Origin: Williamsia sp.
GTDB lineage: Bacteria; Bacteroidota; Bacteroidia; Chitinophagales; Chitinophagaceae
Direction: 5' to 3'
NCBI GenBank assembly: GCA_015069695.1
Contig: JADCRZ010000009.1
Span: 62,001-126,000, forward strand
Length of the DNA stretch: 64,000 bases
Part shown: in pieces, positions 51,563 to 60,952 of the stretch
How the letters are laid out: each line of letters begins with the position of its first letter
Position numbering within the stretch: position 1 is the stretch's first letter
Position numbers and translations under genes: made by a program
The notes under the pieces: model-generated
The model's database searches: none
Told to the model about the DNA's origin: nothing
The model's input: only the letters and a program-made list of their open reading frames with translations

Positions 51563-53218
51563 TCAATCCGCGTATTTGTTGGGGTGATTGCTTGTATTGT
51601 CCTTGTAGTTCTTTCCTTTGGGAAAGACCTGGTGCGTATCAGCCCAGTGCTGCCATTTGTTGTTCATCTCCTGTACGATCTCCGGGTGGGCCAGCGCCTG
51701 GTTGTGGCGTTCGGTGCGGTCCTGTGCCAGATCATACAATTCCCAGGTGCCGCCGATCGATGGTTTTACGATCTTCCAGTTGCCCTGCAGCATGGCGCAA
51801 TGCCCTTCGTGTTCCCAGTAAATTGCTTCGTGCCGGGAGCCTTGTCCTTTCTGAAATGCAGGCAGCATGCTGATGCCCTCTGTAGGGATGATTTTATTTC
51901 CGTTGTAGGTGGCAGGGTACCGGGTGCCGGCTGCATCCAGCGCCGTAGCCATCAGGTCTATCACATGGTAAGGTGTGCTGCTCCAGGAGTTGGCTTTGAT
52001 CTTTCCGGGCCAGTAAGCAATCAAAGGTGTTGAGATGCCGCCTTCATAGGTTTGCGTTTTGTACTTACGGAAAGGGGTATTCGAAACGTTGGTCCAGCCC
52101 ATGCCGTAGGAGATGGCGCCATATTTCAGCGGGTCGTTGATCTCGGCCATGGGGCGGCCGCCCAGTTCCTGGTAAGGCTCTGCACAGGCGCCGTTATCTG
52201 ATAAGAATAAGATCAGCGTGTTGTCCAGCACGCCCTTCTGCTTAAGACCGGAGATCAGCTTGCCCACGTTCAGGTCCATGCGGTATACCTGGGCTGCATA
52301 TACGCTCATGCGGTAAGCCTCATTTTTCTTTTCTTCTTCCGTGAGCCCATTCCAGGGACGCATTTCCCGTTCCGCCAGTCCCCATGTTTCCTTTCCCAAT
52401 CCCATTGCCAGCTGTTTGCGCAGGCGCTCATGCCGGAGTGAATCCCATCCCGATTGGTAAACGGCTTGTACCTGCCTGATGTCTTCTTCCCTTGCCTGCA
52501 GCGGCCAGTGCGGTGCATTAAAGGCAAGGTACAGGAAGAAAGGCCGGTTGTCTTTCTGTTCCCGGATCCATTTTACGGCATTGTCGCCAAATGCATCGGT
52601 CGTGTAATAATCAGCCGGGAAATCAAATTGCATTTCACTGTTGTCCGTTGTTACGCCGCGGGGCGGGAAGGGATGCATATAGCTGGAGGCGCCGCAAAGG
52701 ATGCCATAGTACCGTTCAAAGCCGCGCTGCAGGGGCCATTTTTCTTTCCCGTGCATACCTACATGCCATTTGCCTGCCATGTAGGTATGATAACCGGCCC
52801 CCTTCAGGACCTCTGCAATGGTCACAGATTTTTTTGTGAGATAACCGCGGTAGCCATCCACTCCCTCGTCGTTGATGGTTGGGTTCTCCGGGTCTTCGGC
52901 CATGCCGCCGATGCCTGCCTGGTGCGGGTACAAGCCGGTGAGCAAACTCGCACGGGTAGGACAGCAGCGGGCATTGTTATAGAACTGCGACAGCCGCATG
53001 CCGCCGCTGGCCAGTCCATCGATATAGGGAGTTGGAATTTCACTGCCGTAACAGCCAATGTCGGAGAACCCCATATCATCTGCCATGATGACAACGATGT
53101 TGGGCTGTTTGGGCGCAAGAGGTGCAGGATTGCCGGGAATGCCCGCAGGCGCGGATTTCAGGGCGCAGATAGCCAGGAAAATACCGGCGAGCAGAATGGT
53201 ATAACGGATAGATTTCAT
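51563..53218 (-). CDS. Secreted arylsulfatase (type I, formylglycine)
   Basis: A 551-residue exported sulfatase with a signal peptide. Metal ligands are in IVVIMADDMGFSDIGCYG, the modification motif is CCPTRASLLTG with Cys85 as the predicted formylglycine, and MAGKWHVG and FLSDNGACAEPY follow. The C-terminal extension after residue 400 (GGISTPLIAYWPGKIKANSWSSTPYHVIDLMATALD ... YDLAQDRTERHNQALAHPE) is typical of the larger arylsulfatase A-like group. It differs clearly from the sulfatase at 39972-41321, so the two have different substrates. It may be cotranscribed with the SMR gene 22 bp downstream. Confidence 0.93.
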   Translation of the reverse strand: MKSIRYTILLAGIFLAICALKSAPAGIPGNPAPLAPKQPNIVVIMADDMGFSDIGCYGSEIPTPYIDGLASGGMRLSQFYNNARCCPTRASLLTGLYPHQAGIGGMAEDPENPTINDEGVDGYRGYLTKKSVTIAEVLKGAGYHTYMAGKWHVGMHGKEKWPLQRGFERYYGILCGASSYMHPFPPRGVTTDNSEMQFDFPADYYTTDAFGDNAVKWIREQKDNRPFFLYLAFNAPHWPLQAREEDIRQVQAVYQSGWDSLRHERLRKQLAMGLGKETWGLAEREMRPWNGLTEEEKKNEAYRMSVYAAQVYRMDLNVGKLISGLKQKGVLDNTLILFLSDNGACAEPYQELGGRPMAEINDPLKYGAISYGMGWTNVSNTPFRKYKTQTYEGGISTPLIAYWPGKIKANSWSSTPYHVIDLMATALDAAGTRYPATYNGNKIIPTEGISMLPAFQKGQGSRHEAIYWEHEGHCAMLQGNWKIVKPSIGGTWELYDLAQDRTERHNQALAHPEIVQEMNNKWQHWADTHQVFPKGKNYKDNTSNHPNKYAD

Positions 53219-53319
53219 GGTGTGATCAGCAAAAGTAGGGGATAGCCGTGCAGGTTTTGTAAGATGGTCTTTAAATTCATGCGCACGCTAGATGGAGTGT
53301 ATTATGTCGGCATCGACAT

Positions 53320-53348
53320 GCATGCGCCTCATTGCGCATGGCGCATGC
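53320..53348 (-). other. Hairpin overlapping the AraC stop codon
   Basis: GCATGCGCC (53320-53328) pairs with GGCGCATGC (53340-53348); the 11-nt loop contains the stop codon. The area is dense in GCGCATG units. No T tail on either strand, so termination is possible but not shown. Confidence 0.35.
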
Positions 53349-54213
53349 GATACGTGCGGGGACATACGCCTGTTTTCTTTTTAAAGAGTTTGGAAAAATA
53401 GAACAAGGATTCAAAACCGGTTTGGGTAGCCACCTCGTTGATGCTGAGCGCGGTGGCTGCCAGCAGTCCCTTGGCCCTGTTGAGGCGCAGGTTGAGATGA
53501 TACTGGTTGGGTGATTCCCCGGTGCTTTGCTTGAAAGCCTTTCTGAACTTTGAATACCCCATCGGCAGCTCCCGGACCAGCTTTTCCATGTCAACCGGTT
53601 TGTCCAGCGATTCTTCGAGCATAAACCTGGCTTTGGAAATCAGCTTGGCTGTAGGGTCGTGCTCATCTTCCTGCAACAGCGACACGGCGTGCAGGGTGCC
53701 GAGTATTTCCATCGTGATGCCGGCGATCACCTGGTTGTAGCCTGCTGATGATGTGCGGACGGTAGACAAGAGCTTGTGCAGCAGGGATAGCAATTCCGGC
53801 GATTGTCCGGCCTGTAAAAACGGATTGGCGGCATCAAAAAAACCTTTGTTCATCAGCTCGTCTGCAAAGGAGCCTTTAAACCCGACCCAGTATTCTTCCC
53901 AGCCCGATTTTGCATGGGGCTTATAGCGGTGCCATACACCCGGGTACAGAAAAAAACACGTGCCTGCCGTTACCGTTACCGGTTCGGTAAGGGCCGATTC
54001 AAAAATGCCTTGTCCGGTTGAAATAAAGATGAGATAATATCCATTCAGGATCCGGCCCTTGTTCCAGCTGAAAGAATGGTTCTGCGGATGTGCATGGTTG
54101 TTAGGATAATGTTCGTTCGGGTAGATGTGTGAGTAACCGACCGTCGTAATGTAAAATCCCCATTTCTCCTCCAGCGGACCGGCATTCAGGTATTTAAAAT
54201 AATTCGTGAGCAA
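53329..54213 (-). CDS. AraC-family transcription regulator, divergent from SusCD pair 3
   Basis: An AraC/XylS regulator of about 294 residues. The frame is open to an ATG at 54363, but that N-terminal extension is hydrophobic and unlike the family. A TTG at 54213 (then LTNYFKYLNAGPLEEKWGFYITTVGY) gives a normal N-terminus and lies just downstream of a -7 element TATTTTTG at 54254-54247. Cupin-like sensor: PNNHAHPQNHSFSWNKGRIL and GTCFFLYPGVWHRYKP. Double HTH: KPVDMEKLVRELPMGYSKFRKAFKQSTGESPNQYHLNLRL and LSINEVATQTGFESLFYFSKLFKKKTGVCPRTYRM. It diverges from the SusC operon and probably controls it. Confidence 0.88.
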   Translation of the reverse strand: MLTNYFKYLNAGPLEEKWGFYITTVGYSHIYPNEHYPNNHAHPQNHSFSWNKGRILNGYYLIFISTGQGIFESALTEPVTVTAGTCFFLYPGVWHRYKPHAKSGWEEYWVGFKGSFADELMNKGFFDAANPFLQAGQSPELLSLLHKLLSTVRTSSAGYNQVIAGITMEILGTLHAVSLLQEDEHDPTAKLISKARFMLEESLDKPVDMEKLVRELPMGYSKFRKAFKQSTGESPNQYHLNLRLNRAKGLLAATALSINEVATQTGFESLFYFSKLFKKKTGVCPRTYRMRHAQ

Positions 54214-54246
54214 AAAACACAGTTTTACAGGGTGGGACAGGAGGAT

Positions 54247-54317
54247 CAAAAATATCAAAAAGTACAAATAAATGCCATTTTCGATATTTTTATTTGCTTG
54301 CCATAAGGTTAGTTTTG
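54247..54317. promoter_or_regulatory. Divergent promoter region between AraC and SusC pair 3
   Basis: Minus strand: TATTTTTG (54254-54247) for the AraC gene. Plus strand: TAGTTTTG (54310-54317) for the SusC operon, about 190 bp before the ATG at 54508. Both are exact TAnnTTTG -7 elements. Neither has a good -33 TTTG at the right spacing, consistent with activator-dependent promoters. Confidence 0.5.
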
Positions 54318-54507
54318 TTAGCGCGGTCCAGTTATTCAGCCAGGTCATAAAGAAAGACAGCATTCGGGAACAGACTGCAGAAAGGTCTCTTTGCTGAATA
54401 GACCGGAAAATCTATATCCTACTGTATTCCACCCTTTTCTCCTGACATTCCCGGGGTTTTCTGTAATCTTCTTTTTAGAAAATTTCACGTCAATAAACTG
54501 CTTGTAT

Positions 54508-57500
54508 ATGAAAGAAAGATTCTCTTGTGTTAAGGCGGCACTTATCCAAAGAGGCACCCTGTTGCTGTGCATGTGCCTCGTTTCCCTGTTCGCACTGTCT
54601 CAAAAAGGAACAACCACAACCGTTACCGGCAGTGTATCACTGGGGTCAGCCGGTACAGACATGGCCGGCACAACTGTGCAGGTCAAAGGATCTGCAACCG
54701 GTGTTTCTACAGACAATAGCGGGCGTTATAGTATAAGCGCTCCGGCCGGTTCCACCCTTGTTTTTTCCCATGTCGGCTTTCAGACGGTTGAAAAAATAGT
54801 CGAAGGTTCTGTTCTCAACGTAACCCTGGGCGTTACAGCCAACAACCTCGACCAGGTGCTGGTGGTGAGCTATGGAACAAGGCGGCAGCGGGACCTGACC
54901 GGGTCGGTGGCAAGTATCAATGCAGCAGCGGTGCAGGATGTGTCGGCGGCTGAGCTGGGACAAAAGCTCAACGGAAAAATCGCGGGCCTGCAGATAAACC
55001 AGACCTCCGGAAGACCGGGACAGGGGATTGATTTCAGGATCAGAGGGGCAGCCTCTCTGGGATCGGGTTTTCAGCCCCTGATCGTTGTGGACGGACAGCC
55101 GCTCACGGGCGTCAACTCCCGCAACGGTGATGTAAACCTGCTCAACCCGGACGAGATCGAAACGTTTACGGTACTCAAGGATGCATCTGCCACAGCCCTC
55201 TATGGTTCAAGGGCGGCCAACGGCGTGATCATCATCACCACCAAGCAAGCAAAATCAGGCCGCACCAACGTGTCGGTCAGTGCGTATACAGGCTGGCAGA
55301 AAGTAGGCCAGCAGGGCAGGCCAGACCTGATGAATGCCCGCGAGTTTGCCGGTTTTATGAAAGGGTTTTATGAAGACAAGATCAAGTATGAAGGTTATAC
55401 GCTGGGCATCCCGGCAGACTATGCCAATCCTGATCAATATGGAGAAGGCACCGATTGGTACGGAGCCCTGCTCCGTACGGCTCCCATCAGCGACATCTCA
55501 CTGAATGTTTCATCGGGAACCGACAAGGTTTCCTCAAGCACCACACTCTCTTACTTCGACCAGCAGGGCGTGCTGCTCAATACAGGCATGAAGCGCTATT
55601 CCCTGCGCAGCAACAATGAGTACCGCCCCAACGAAAAAATAAAGCTGGGGCTCAACCTGGCGCCGACTTACCAGATGGACCACAACACCCGCAACAACAC
55701 CGATGGCAGCAGGCAGGTGATCGGGAATGCCACCACGGCCTCCCCGCTGATCCCGCTGCGCAGGGCCGATGGCACCTACTCAAGCCGGGTAAGCTCTTTC
55801 GGCATGCTGGGCATGAACAACCCCGTACAACAGCTGGAACTGCTGAACGGCAACCAGAATACAGCCCGCATCCTGGCCAATCTGTATGGTGAAGTAGAAG
55901 TATTGAAAAACCTGCGCATCCGCTCGAGCATCAATGCCGATTACGGAACCGCAGACTATAACCAGTTCTTTGGTACCATGTTCGGCATCGGATTGAATGC
56001 AGCGCCTCTTCCCCGTGCCCCCTCCGCTTCCACTGCCAGCCACAATTCTTACAATTATATCTCCTGGCTCAACGAAAACACGGCCACTTATAACATCAAG
56101 GTAAAGGATCATACCATCGATCTGCTGGCCGGCTATAGTTCACAGAAATGGACCCGGAACTTCCGCGTCATCAACGGTAGCAATTTCGCCGGCGATGCGG
56201 TTCCCTGGATCTCAGGCGCAGCTGTAACCACCGGCAGCACCAACCAGGAAGCATGGAGCCTGGCATCGGCATTCGGGCGGATCAACTACGATTTCATGGG
56301 CAAATACCTGCTCACCGGAACCATCCGGCAGGACGGCTCTTCCCGCTTTGGTGAAAACAAAAAATATGGCACCTTCCCCTCCGTATCTGCCGGCTGGATC
56401 TTAAGTGAAGAGTCTTTCTTTCCCAAAGGCAATGCCATCAGCTATCTCAAATTAAGGGGCAGCTACGGTACCACCGGGAACTTCAATATCGGCAACTACC
56501 TCCAGGTGGCCAATATCACCAATACCAATTATGTGTTCGGCGGCACGCTTACACCCGGACTTTCCATTACCACCCTGGGCAACAAAGACCTGACCTGGGA
56601 AGTGTCCAAACAGGCAGATTTTGGATTAGAGCTCAACCTGCTGCATGACCGCCTGACCTTCACGTATGATTATTACAACAAGAACACGGAAGGCATGCTG
56701 TACCTCACCTCCCTGCCCGTCGCATCCGGCTATACCGGTGTTCAGTACAACGTAGGCAAGTTCAGGATGTGGGGGCATGAGTTCCAGCTCAGTTCCCGCA
56801 ATTTAACCGGGCCATTGAGCTGGACCACGGATTTCAATATATCCTTCAACGACAACAAAGTGATTTCCCTGCCGCCCAACACGCCCTTTGTAGGTGGGGG
56901 CGCCATGTATGCCGGGTTTAACCGCTCGGTGGCCGGCGGGCATATCGGCGAGTTTTACGGCTATGTTTTTGACGGCATTTACATGACGCAGGAAGAATAC
57001 AACAAACAGCCGAAGTATTCTACTTCCGTAGTAGGATCTGCCCGCATGAAAGATGTAAACGGAGATGGCGTGATCACGCCGGACGACAGAACCCTGATCG
57101 GCAATCCCAATCCCAAATATATCTTTGGCATCACCAACACCCTGCGCTACCAGAATTTTGACTTTACCGTGATCGCATCCGGGCAGGCCGGCAACCAGGT
57201 GATGAATGTAAATGTGCAGGACTATCACAACATCGATGGCGTGTTCAACATGACAAGGGATATGCTCAACCGCTGGCGTTCCCCAACCGACCAGGGAGAT
57301 GGAAAAACACCCAGCACCCGTTCCGGCTCTACCGAGCTGTACCGCCTGGCCAACTCAACCTGGGTGTCGGACGGTGATTACCTTACCATCCGCAACATCA
57401 CCCTTGGCTACACGCTGAGGCCCAATACGATCAAATACCTGAAGTCGGCCCGTTTGTATGCCAGTGTGCAGCAGGCTTTTGTTTTCACCAAATACACGGG

Positions 57501-57615
57501 GCAAAATCCTGAAGCCAATATCGGGCGTGACGATGCCGTCGGCACGTACGGACAGGATCTCAGTACCTTTCCGGTACCCAGAACTTTTATGATTGGTGCT
57601 AACTTCAACTTTTAA
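54508..57615 (+). CDS. SusC-family TonB-dependent transporter (pair 3, polysaccharide operon)
   Basis: A 1035-residue TonB-dependent transporter. The ATG at 54508 (MKERFSCVKAALIQRGTLLLCMCLVSLFALSQ) is chosen because it starts the signal peptide; an in-frame ATG 117 bp upstream would bury it. Domain order: carboxypeptidase-like domain (DMAGTTVQVKGSATGVSTDNSGRYSI), TonB-box-like DQVLVVSYGTRRQRDLTG, plug (LIVVDGQPLTG, LKDASATALYGSRAANGVII), and a barrel ending GANFNF. It lacks the FVTGQxFPYTL block of the two sulfur-island SusC proteins. It heads the operon running to the end of the window; its cargo is probably a pectin-like oligosaccharide (inference). Confidence 0.96.
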   Translation: MKERFSCVKAALIQRGTLLLCMCLVSLFALSQKGTTTTVTGSVSLGSAGTDMAGTTVQVKGSATGVSTDNSGRYSISAPAGSTLVFSHVGFQTVEKIVEGSVLNVTLGVTANNLDQVLVVSYGTRRQRDLTGSVASINAAAVQDVSAAELGQKLNGKIAGLQINQTSGRPGQGIDFRIRGAASLGSGFQPLIVVDGQPLTGVNSRNGDVNLLNPDEIETFTVLKDASATALYGSRAANGVIIITTKQAKSGRTNVSVSAYTGWQKVGQQGRPDLMNAREFAGFMKGFYEDKIKYEGYTLGIPADYANPDQYGEGTDWYGALLRTAPISDISLNVSSGTDKVSSSTTLSYFDQQGVLLNTGMKRYSLRSNNEYRPNEKIKLGLNLAPTYQMDHNTRNNTDGSRQVIGNATTASPLIPLRRADGTYSSRVSSFGMLGMNNPVQQLELLNGNQNTARILANLYGEVEVLKNLRIRSSINADYGTADYNQFFGTMFGIGLNAAPLPRAPSASTASHNSYNYISWLNENTATYNIKVKDHTIDLLAGYSSQKWTRNFRVINGSNFAGDAVPWISGAAVTTGSTNQEAWSLASAFGRINYDFMGKYLLTGTIRQDGSSRFGENKKYGTFPSVSAGWILSEESFFPKGNAISYLKLRGSYGTTGNFNIGNYLQVANITNTNYVFGGTLTPGLSITTLGNKDLTWEVSKQADFGLELNLLHDRLTFTYDYYNKNTEGMLYLTSLPVASGYTGVQYNVGKFRMWGHEFQLSSRNLTGPLSWTTDFNISFNDNKVISLPPNTPFVGGGAMYAGFNRSVAGGHIGEFYGYVFDGIYMTQEEYNKQPKYSTSVVGSARMKDVNGDGVITPDDRTLIGNPNPKYIFGITNTLRYQNFDFTVIASGQAGNQVMNVNVQDYHNIDGVFNMTRDMLNRWRSPTDQGDGKTPSTRSGSTELYRLANSTWVSDGDYLTIRNITLGYTLRPNTIKYLKSARLYASVQQAFVFTKYTGQNPEANIGRDDAVGTYGQDLSTFPVPRTFMIGANFNF

Positions 57616-57695
57616 AAAAGATTGCCAGGCCAGGTGCATACCTGCCTCGCTCGAAAACAGACCGGATCAACTCAATCTCTAAAATTGCTCCACAT

Positions 57696-59252
57696 ATGAA
57701 ACACATAAAACTATTTGTCTGTCTCATCCTCACTGTTATTGTACTGGGAGCGTGTAAGAAAGATTTTCTAAACCTCTACCCGCCGGGCAACCTGAACGAA
57801 GGCAATTTTTACAAATCCGTTCAGGATTTTCAGCAGGCGGTGAATGGTGCGTATGCGCCTCTCCGTGACATTGCCAACAACGCCTACTTCATGGATGAAA
57901 TGCGGGCCGACAATGCGTATTTCGATTACAACCAGAAAGACAGGGGAAATGCCGCGACGGAAAACCTGGTTACATTCCTGGATGATGCCAACAATACCAT
58001 CACCCTCAACAGGTACCAGGCCGATTACAACGGGATTTCCAGAGCCAATGTTGTCCTCGACAGGCTGGCCAAGATCGATTTTGCCATGTCTGATTCGGTA
58101 AAGAACCAGCTCATTGGCGAAACAAAAGCCCTGCGGGGTCACTATTACTTCGACCTGGTGCGTACTTACGGCGGCGTACCTATGCCTTTGCATGAAACCA
58201 TCCTGCGTTCAGATGCCTTTAAACCCCGCGCAACAGCGGAAGAAGTATATACGCAGGTCATTGCCGATTTAACGGAAGCCATGAACCTGCTGCCCGCCCC
58301 TAATTTTTCCAATGGGCAAACAGGCCGGGTTACAAAAGGAACGGCCGCTACAGAACTGGGCGCCGTTTACCTGCAGCGCAAGGACTACGCCAAGGCCCTG
58401 CCGCTTTTTCAAAGTGTTGTCCAGATGGGTTATGCTCTTCAGCCAAATTTCCGGGATGTGTTTAATCCGGCCAACAAAAACGGCAACAAGGAAATGATCT
58501 TTGATGTCCAGTTTCAATCAGGTACCACCGGGCAGCAAAGCAATTTTATCTACCGGTTTATTCCCATCACCACCAATACCATGAACATCCTGGGTGTCAA
58601 CTTCAACAACACCATCGGTGGCTGGGATGTGCCTACAGACGATTTGATCAGTAATTTTGAAACAGGTGATTCCCGGCTTGATGCCAGCGTAGGCATCATC
58701 GAAGGAACGCTGGACGTCAATACGAATTTTATCCCCTCAAAGGTGGTCAGCATTGTAAACTATACGCCCCCGGCCGGCGTGGTGGCTAAAAAGTTTGCGC
58801 GCAAATATTTCTTTCCTCCCTACCCTGCCATCACCCAGAACACCGATCAGAACTGGCCCCTGTACAGGTACGCAGATGCGTTGCTCATGCTGGCTGAATC
58901 GCTGAACGAAACCGGCAAACCCGCAGAAGCCCTTCCTTACCTGAACCAGGTTCGCACCAGGGCCTTTGGTGCGGGCAAGGGACAGATCACCATCTCAGAC
59001 CAGGCCGGTTTGCGGGCAGCCATCGCCAAAGAAAGAAGACTGGAACTGGCATTTGAAAACAAGCGCTGGCAGGACCTGATCAGGACCGGGCAGGCCGTAA
59101 CGGTGTTAAACGCGTATGGGGTGAAGCAAAAACAGCTTTTCCCTTATTTGCTGCCCCAATCGTATCTCGTAACCGAGAACAGGCTCCTGTACCCTATCCC
59201 TACCCGTGATATTCAGTTAAACAGCCAGCTGGTTCAAAACCCCGGCTACTAA
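57696..59252 (+). CDS. SusD/RagB-family surface lipoprotein (pair 3)
   Basis: A 518-residue substrate-binding lipoprotein with lipobox VLGAC (Cys20). SusD features: SVQDFQQAVNGAYAPLRDIAN, LIGETKALRGHYYFDLVRTYGGVPMPLHE, the TPR-like TKGTAATELGAVYLQRKDYAKALPLFQ, and the C-terminal AKERRLELAFENKRWQDLIRTGQAV and LLYPIPTRDIQLNSQLVQNPGY. It lies 80 bp after SusC and 19 bp before the PhyH gene, so uptake and downstream catabolism are in one transcript. Confidence 0.95.
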   Translation: MKHIKLFVCLILTVIVLGACKKDFLNLYPPGNLNEGNFYKSVQDFQQAVNGAYAPLRDIANNAYFMDEMRADNAYFDYNQKDRGNAATENLVTFLDDANNTITLNRYQADYNGISRANVVLDRLAKIDFAMSDSVKNQLIGETKALRGHYYFDLVRTYGGVPMPLHETILRSDAFKPRATAEEVYTQVIADLTEAMNLLPAPNFSNGQTGRVTKGTAATELGAVYLQRKDYAKALPLFQSVVQMGYALQPNFRDVFNPANKNGNKEMIFDVQFQSGTTGQQSNFIYRFIPITTNTMNILGVNFNNTIGGWDVPTDDLISNFETGDSRLDASVGIIEGTLDVNTNFIPSKVVSIVNYTPPAGVVAKKFARKYFFPPYPAITQNTDQNWPLYRYADALLMLAESLNETGKPAEALPYLNQVRTRAFGAGKGQITISDQAGLRAAIAKERRLELAFENKRWQDLIRTGQAVTVLNAYGVKQKQLFPYLLPQSYLVTENRLLYPIPTRDIQLNSQLVQNPGY

Positions 59253-59271
59253 AATCATCAACCTGTTGCAT

Positions 59272-60105
59272 ATGAGAAATCAAATCACGCAAGAACAAAT
59301 TGACTATTACCAGGAAAACGGATTTATTGTAATCGAGGATTTCCTGTCGCCCGAAGAGCTTGAACACTGGCGGTTGGCCGTAATGGAAGCCGTGAGAGAA
59401 AGAGGGGGGCAAAAGATGCCGGGAAAAGATACCAAAGTGGGAGAAGACGACGGCATCAATGAAGATACCGAGTACTATGGAAAAGTGTTTGACCAGCTCC
59501 TGAATCTCTGGCAAACAAACGACAAGGTAAAGGAATTGATGATTGATGAACGGATCGGGCAGATGGCTGCCAGGCTGGCCGGTGTAGAAGGGATCAGGAT
59601 CTGGCACGACCAGGCCCTTTTTAAACGGCCCTGGGCCAATCCCACCGCCTGGCACCTGGATACGCCTTTCTGGTCGTTCTCGGACAGGAGGGCCCTTTCT
59701 ATCTGGGTAGCGTTGGATGATGCAACCCTGGAAAACGGCTGTCTTTACTTTATTCCCGGTTCTTTCAGGGAAACCACGTATGAAAACCCGGGCATCGGCA
59801 AAAACATGGATGCCATTTTCCAGATCTATCCCCAGTTTGCCCGCACCGCGCCCAAGGTAGCACCCATGAAAGCCGGCAGCTGCTCGTTTCACAACGGACT
59901 CACCATCCATGGCGCCGGGCCCAATATGACGCCTGGTTTCAGGCGTGCCATGACCTGCGCCTACATGCCCGAAGGCAATACCTTTAACGGACAGAAAAAC
60001 ATTCTTCCGGAAGCATACCTGCAAACACTTCAGGTGGGCGATCCCTTAAACAACGATGAACAAAACCCGCTGATCTACCATGCCGCAGTAGGCGTGAACG
60101 TATGA
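59272..60105 (+). CDS. Phytanoyl-CoA dioxygenase (PhyH) family oxygenase
   Basis: A 277-residue Fe(II)/2-oxoglutarate-dependent dioxygenase-fold protein without a signal peptide, so cytoplasmic. ENGFIVIEDFLSPEELEHWR is the family N-terminus. The iron ligands are probably the H-x-D of WHLDTPFW and the distal His in NGLTIHGAGPN, with Arg in TPGFRRAMTCAYMP binding 2-oxoglutarate. PhyH genes occur repeatedly in Bacteroidota and Planctomycetota sugar operons, but their substrates are mostly unknown. Its stop overlaps the next start by 4 bp, so it probably works with the TIM-barrel enzyme on the same metabolite. Confidence 0.88.
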   Translation: MRNQITQEQIDYYQENGFIVIEDFLSPEELEHWRLAVMEAVRERGGQKMPGKDTKVGEDDGINEDTEYYGKVFDQLLNLWQTNDKVKELMIDERIGQMAARLAGVEGIRIWHDQALFKRPWANPTAWHLDTPFWSFSDRRALSIWVALDDATLENGCLYFIPGSFRETTYENPGIGKNMDAIFQIYPQFARTAPKVAPMKAGSCSFHNGLTIHGAGPNMTPGFRRAMTCAYMPEGNTFNGQKNILPEAYLQTLQVGDPLNNDEQNPLIYHAAVGVNV

Positions 60106-60938
60106 AAATAAAATTTTTTTGTCCCCGCTGGGGAGCCGAATCCATTGCCTGGGAACCCTTTCTGCAAGCGGTAAAAAAAGCCGGTTATGACGGCATCGAA
60201 TGGTTTCCCTATGCAGAGAAGGAGGACTATATACAGGTAGTAAAACTGCTGGAGCAGTACGGCCTGGAATATACCATTGTAATGGCCGTTATCCACCACA
60301 TAGACGGCGTGGATAATTACCTGGCCGAACTGGAAAGACAACTGATAGATTTGTCCGCCGTCTGCACAGAGCACACCCGCCCGCTTGCCATAACCGCCCA
60401 AACAGGCAGGGAGTTTTATTCGGAAGAAGAGGCTGCGCGTTGCATTGCCTGTTGCGAAGCCGTGAGCCGCAAAACAGGCATTCCTGTTTACCAGGAAACC
60501 CACCGCAACAAATGGGCCTTTGCCGCTCATGCCGTATACAAACAACTCCTGAAAAATCCGGATACCCCCCTGACCCTGGATGTGTCGCATTGGTTCTGTG
60601 TGTCTGAAAGCTACCTGCACGACCAGCAGCCGGCCGTTGAGCTGGCCATCCGGAGTGCCCGGCATATTCACGCGCGGGTGGGGCATTGTGAAGGACCGCA
60701 GGTGTGGGATCCTGCTGCAGAAGAGTACAGCGAAGCGCTGGCTGAACACCTGAAGATATGGGACAAGTGGATCCAACTCCGCCGCGAAAGCGGGGCTGCA
60801 TACTGCACCATCACGCCCGAATTTGGTCCGCCTCCTTACCTGGTTTTTGCCAACCGGGCCGGTACTCCCTTCGAGGAGCAGTGGCGGCTGAACCTGTGGA
60901 TGAAAGACCTGCTCCAAAAACGATACGAAAACAGCTGA
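60102..60938 (+). CDS. TIM-barrel sugar isomerase/epimerase (AP endonuclease 2-like)
   Basis: A 278-residue cytoplasmic xylose isomerase-like TIM barrel. The N-terminus KIKFFCPRWGAESIAWEPFLQAVKKAGYDGIEWFPY, the central VYQETHRNKWAF (metal-binding Glu and His) and LTLDVSHWFCVSE, HIHARVGHCEGPQ and TPEFGPPPYLV supply the usual metal ligands. Members interconvert sugars, sugar acids or inositols. The ATGA overlap with PhyH and its place in a polysaccharide operon suggest catabolism of a released or oxidised monosaccharide. Exact reaction unknown. Confidence 0.85.
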   Translation: MKIKFFCPRWGAESIAWEPFLQAVKKAGYDGIEWFPYAEKEDYIQVVKLLEQYGLEYTIVMAVIHHIDGVDNYLAELERQLIDLSAVCTEHTRPLAITAQTGREFYSEEEAARCIACCEAVSRKTGIPVYQETHRNKWAFAAHAVYKQLLKNPDTPLTLDVSHWFCVSESYLHDQQPAVELAIRSARHIHARVGHCEGPQVWDPAAEEYSEALAEHLKIWDKWIQLRRESGAAYCTITPEFGPPPYLVFANRAGTPFEEQWRLNLWMKDLLQKRYENS

Positions 60939-60952
60939 AAACAAAGGCTTGC

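Noticed and set aside
54214-54363. N-terminal membrane extension of the AraC regulator from the ATG at 54363
   Set aside because: The extension would span the divergent promoter region and gives a hydrophobic segment not seen in this family; a TTG at 54213 fits better.
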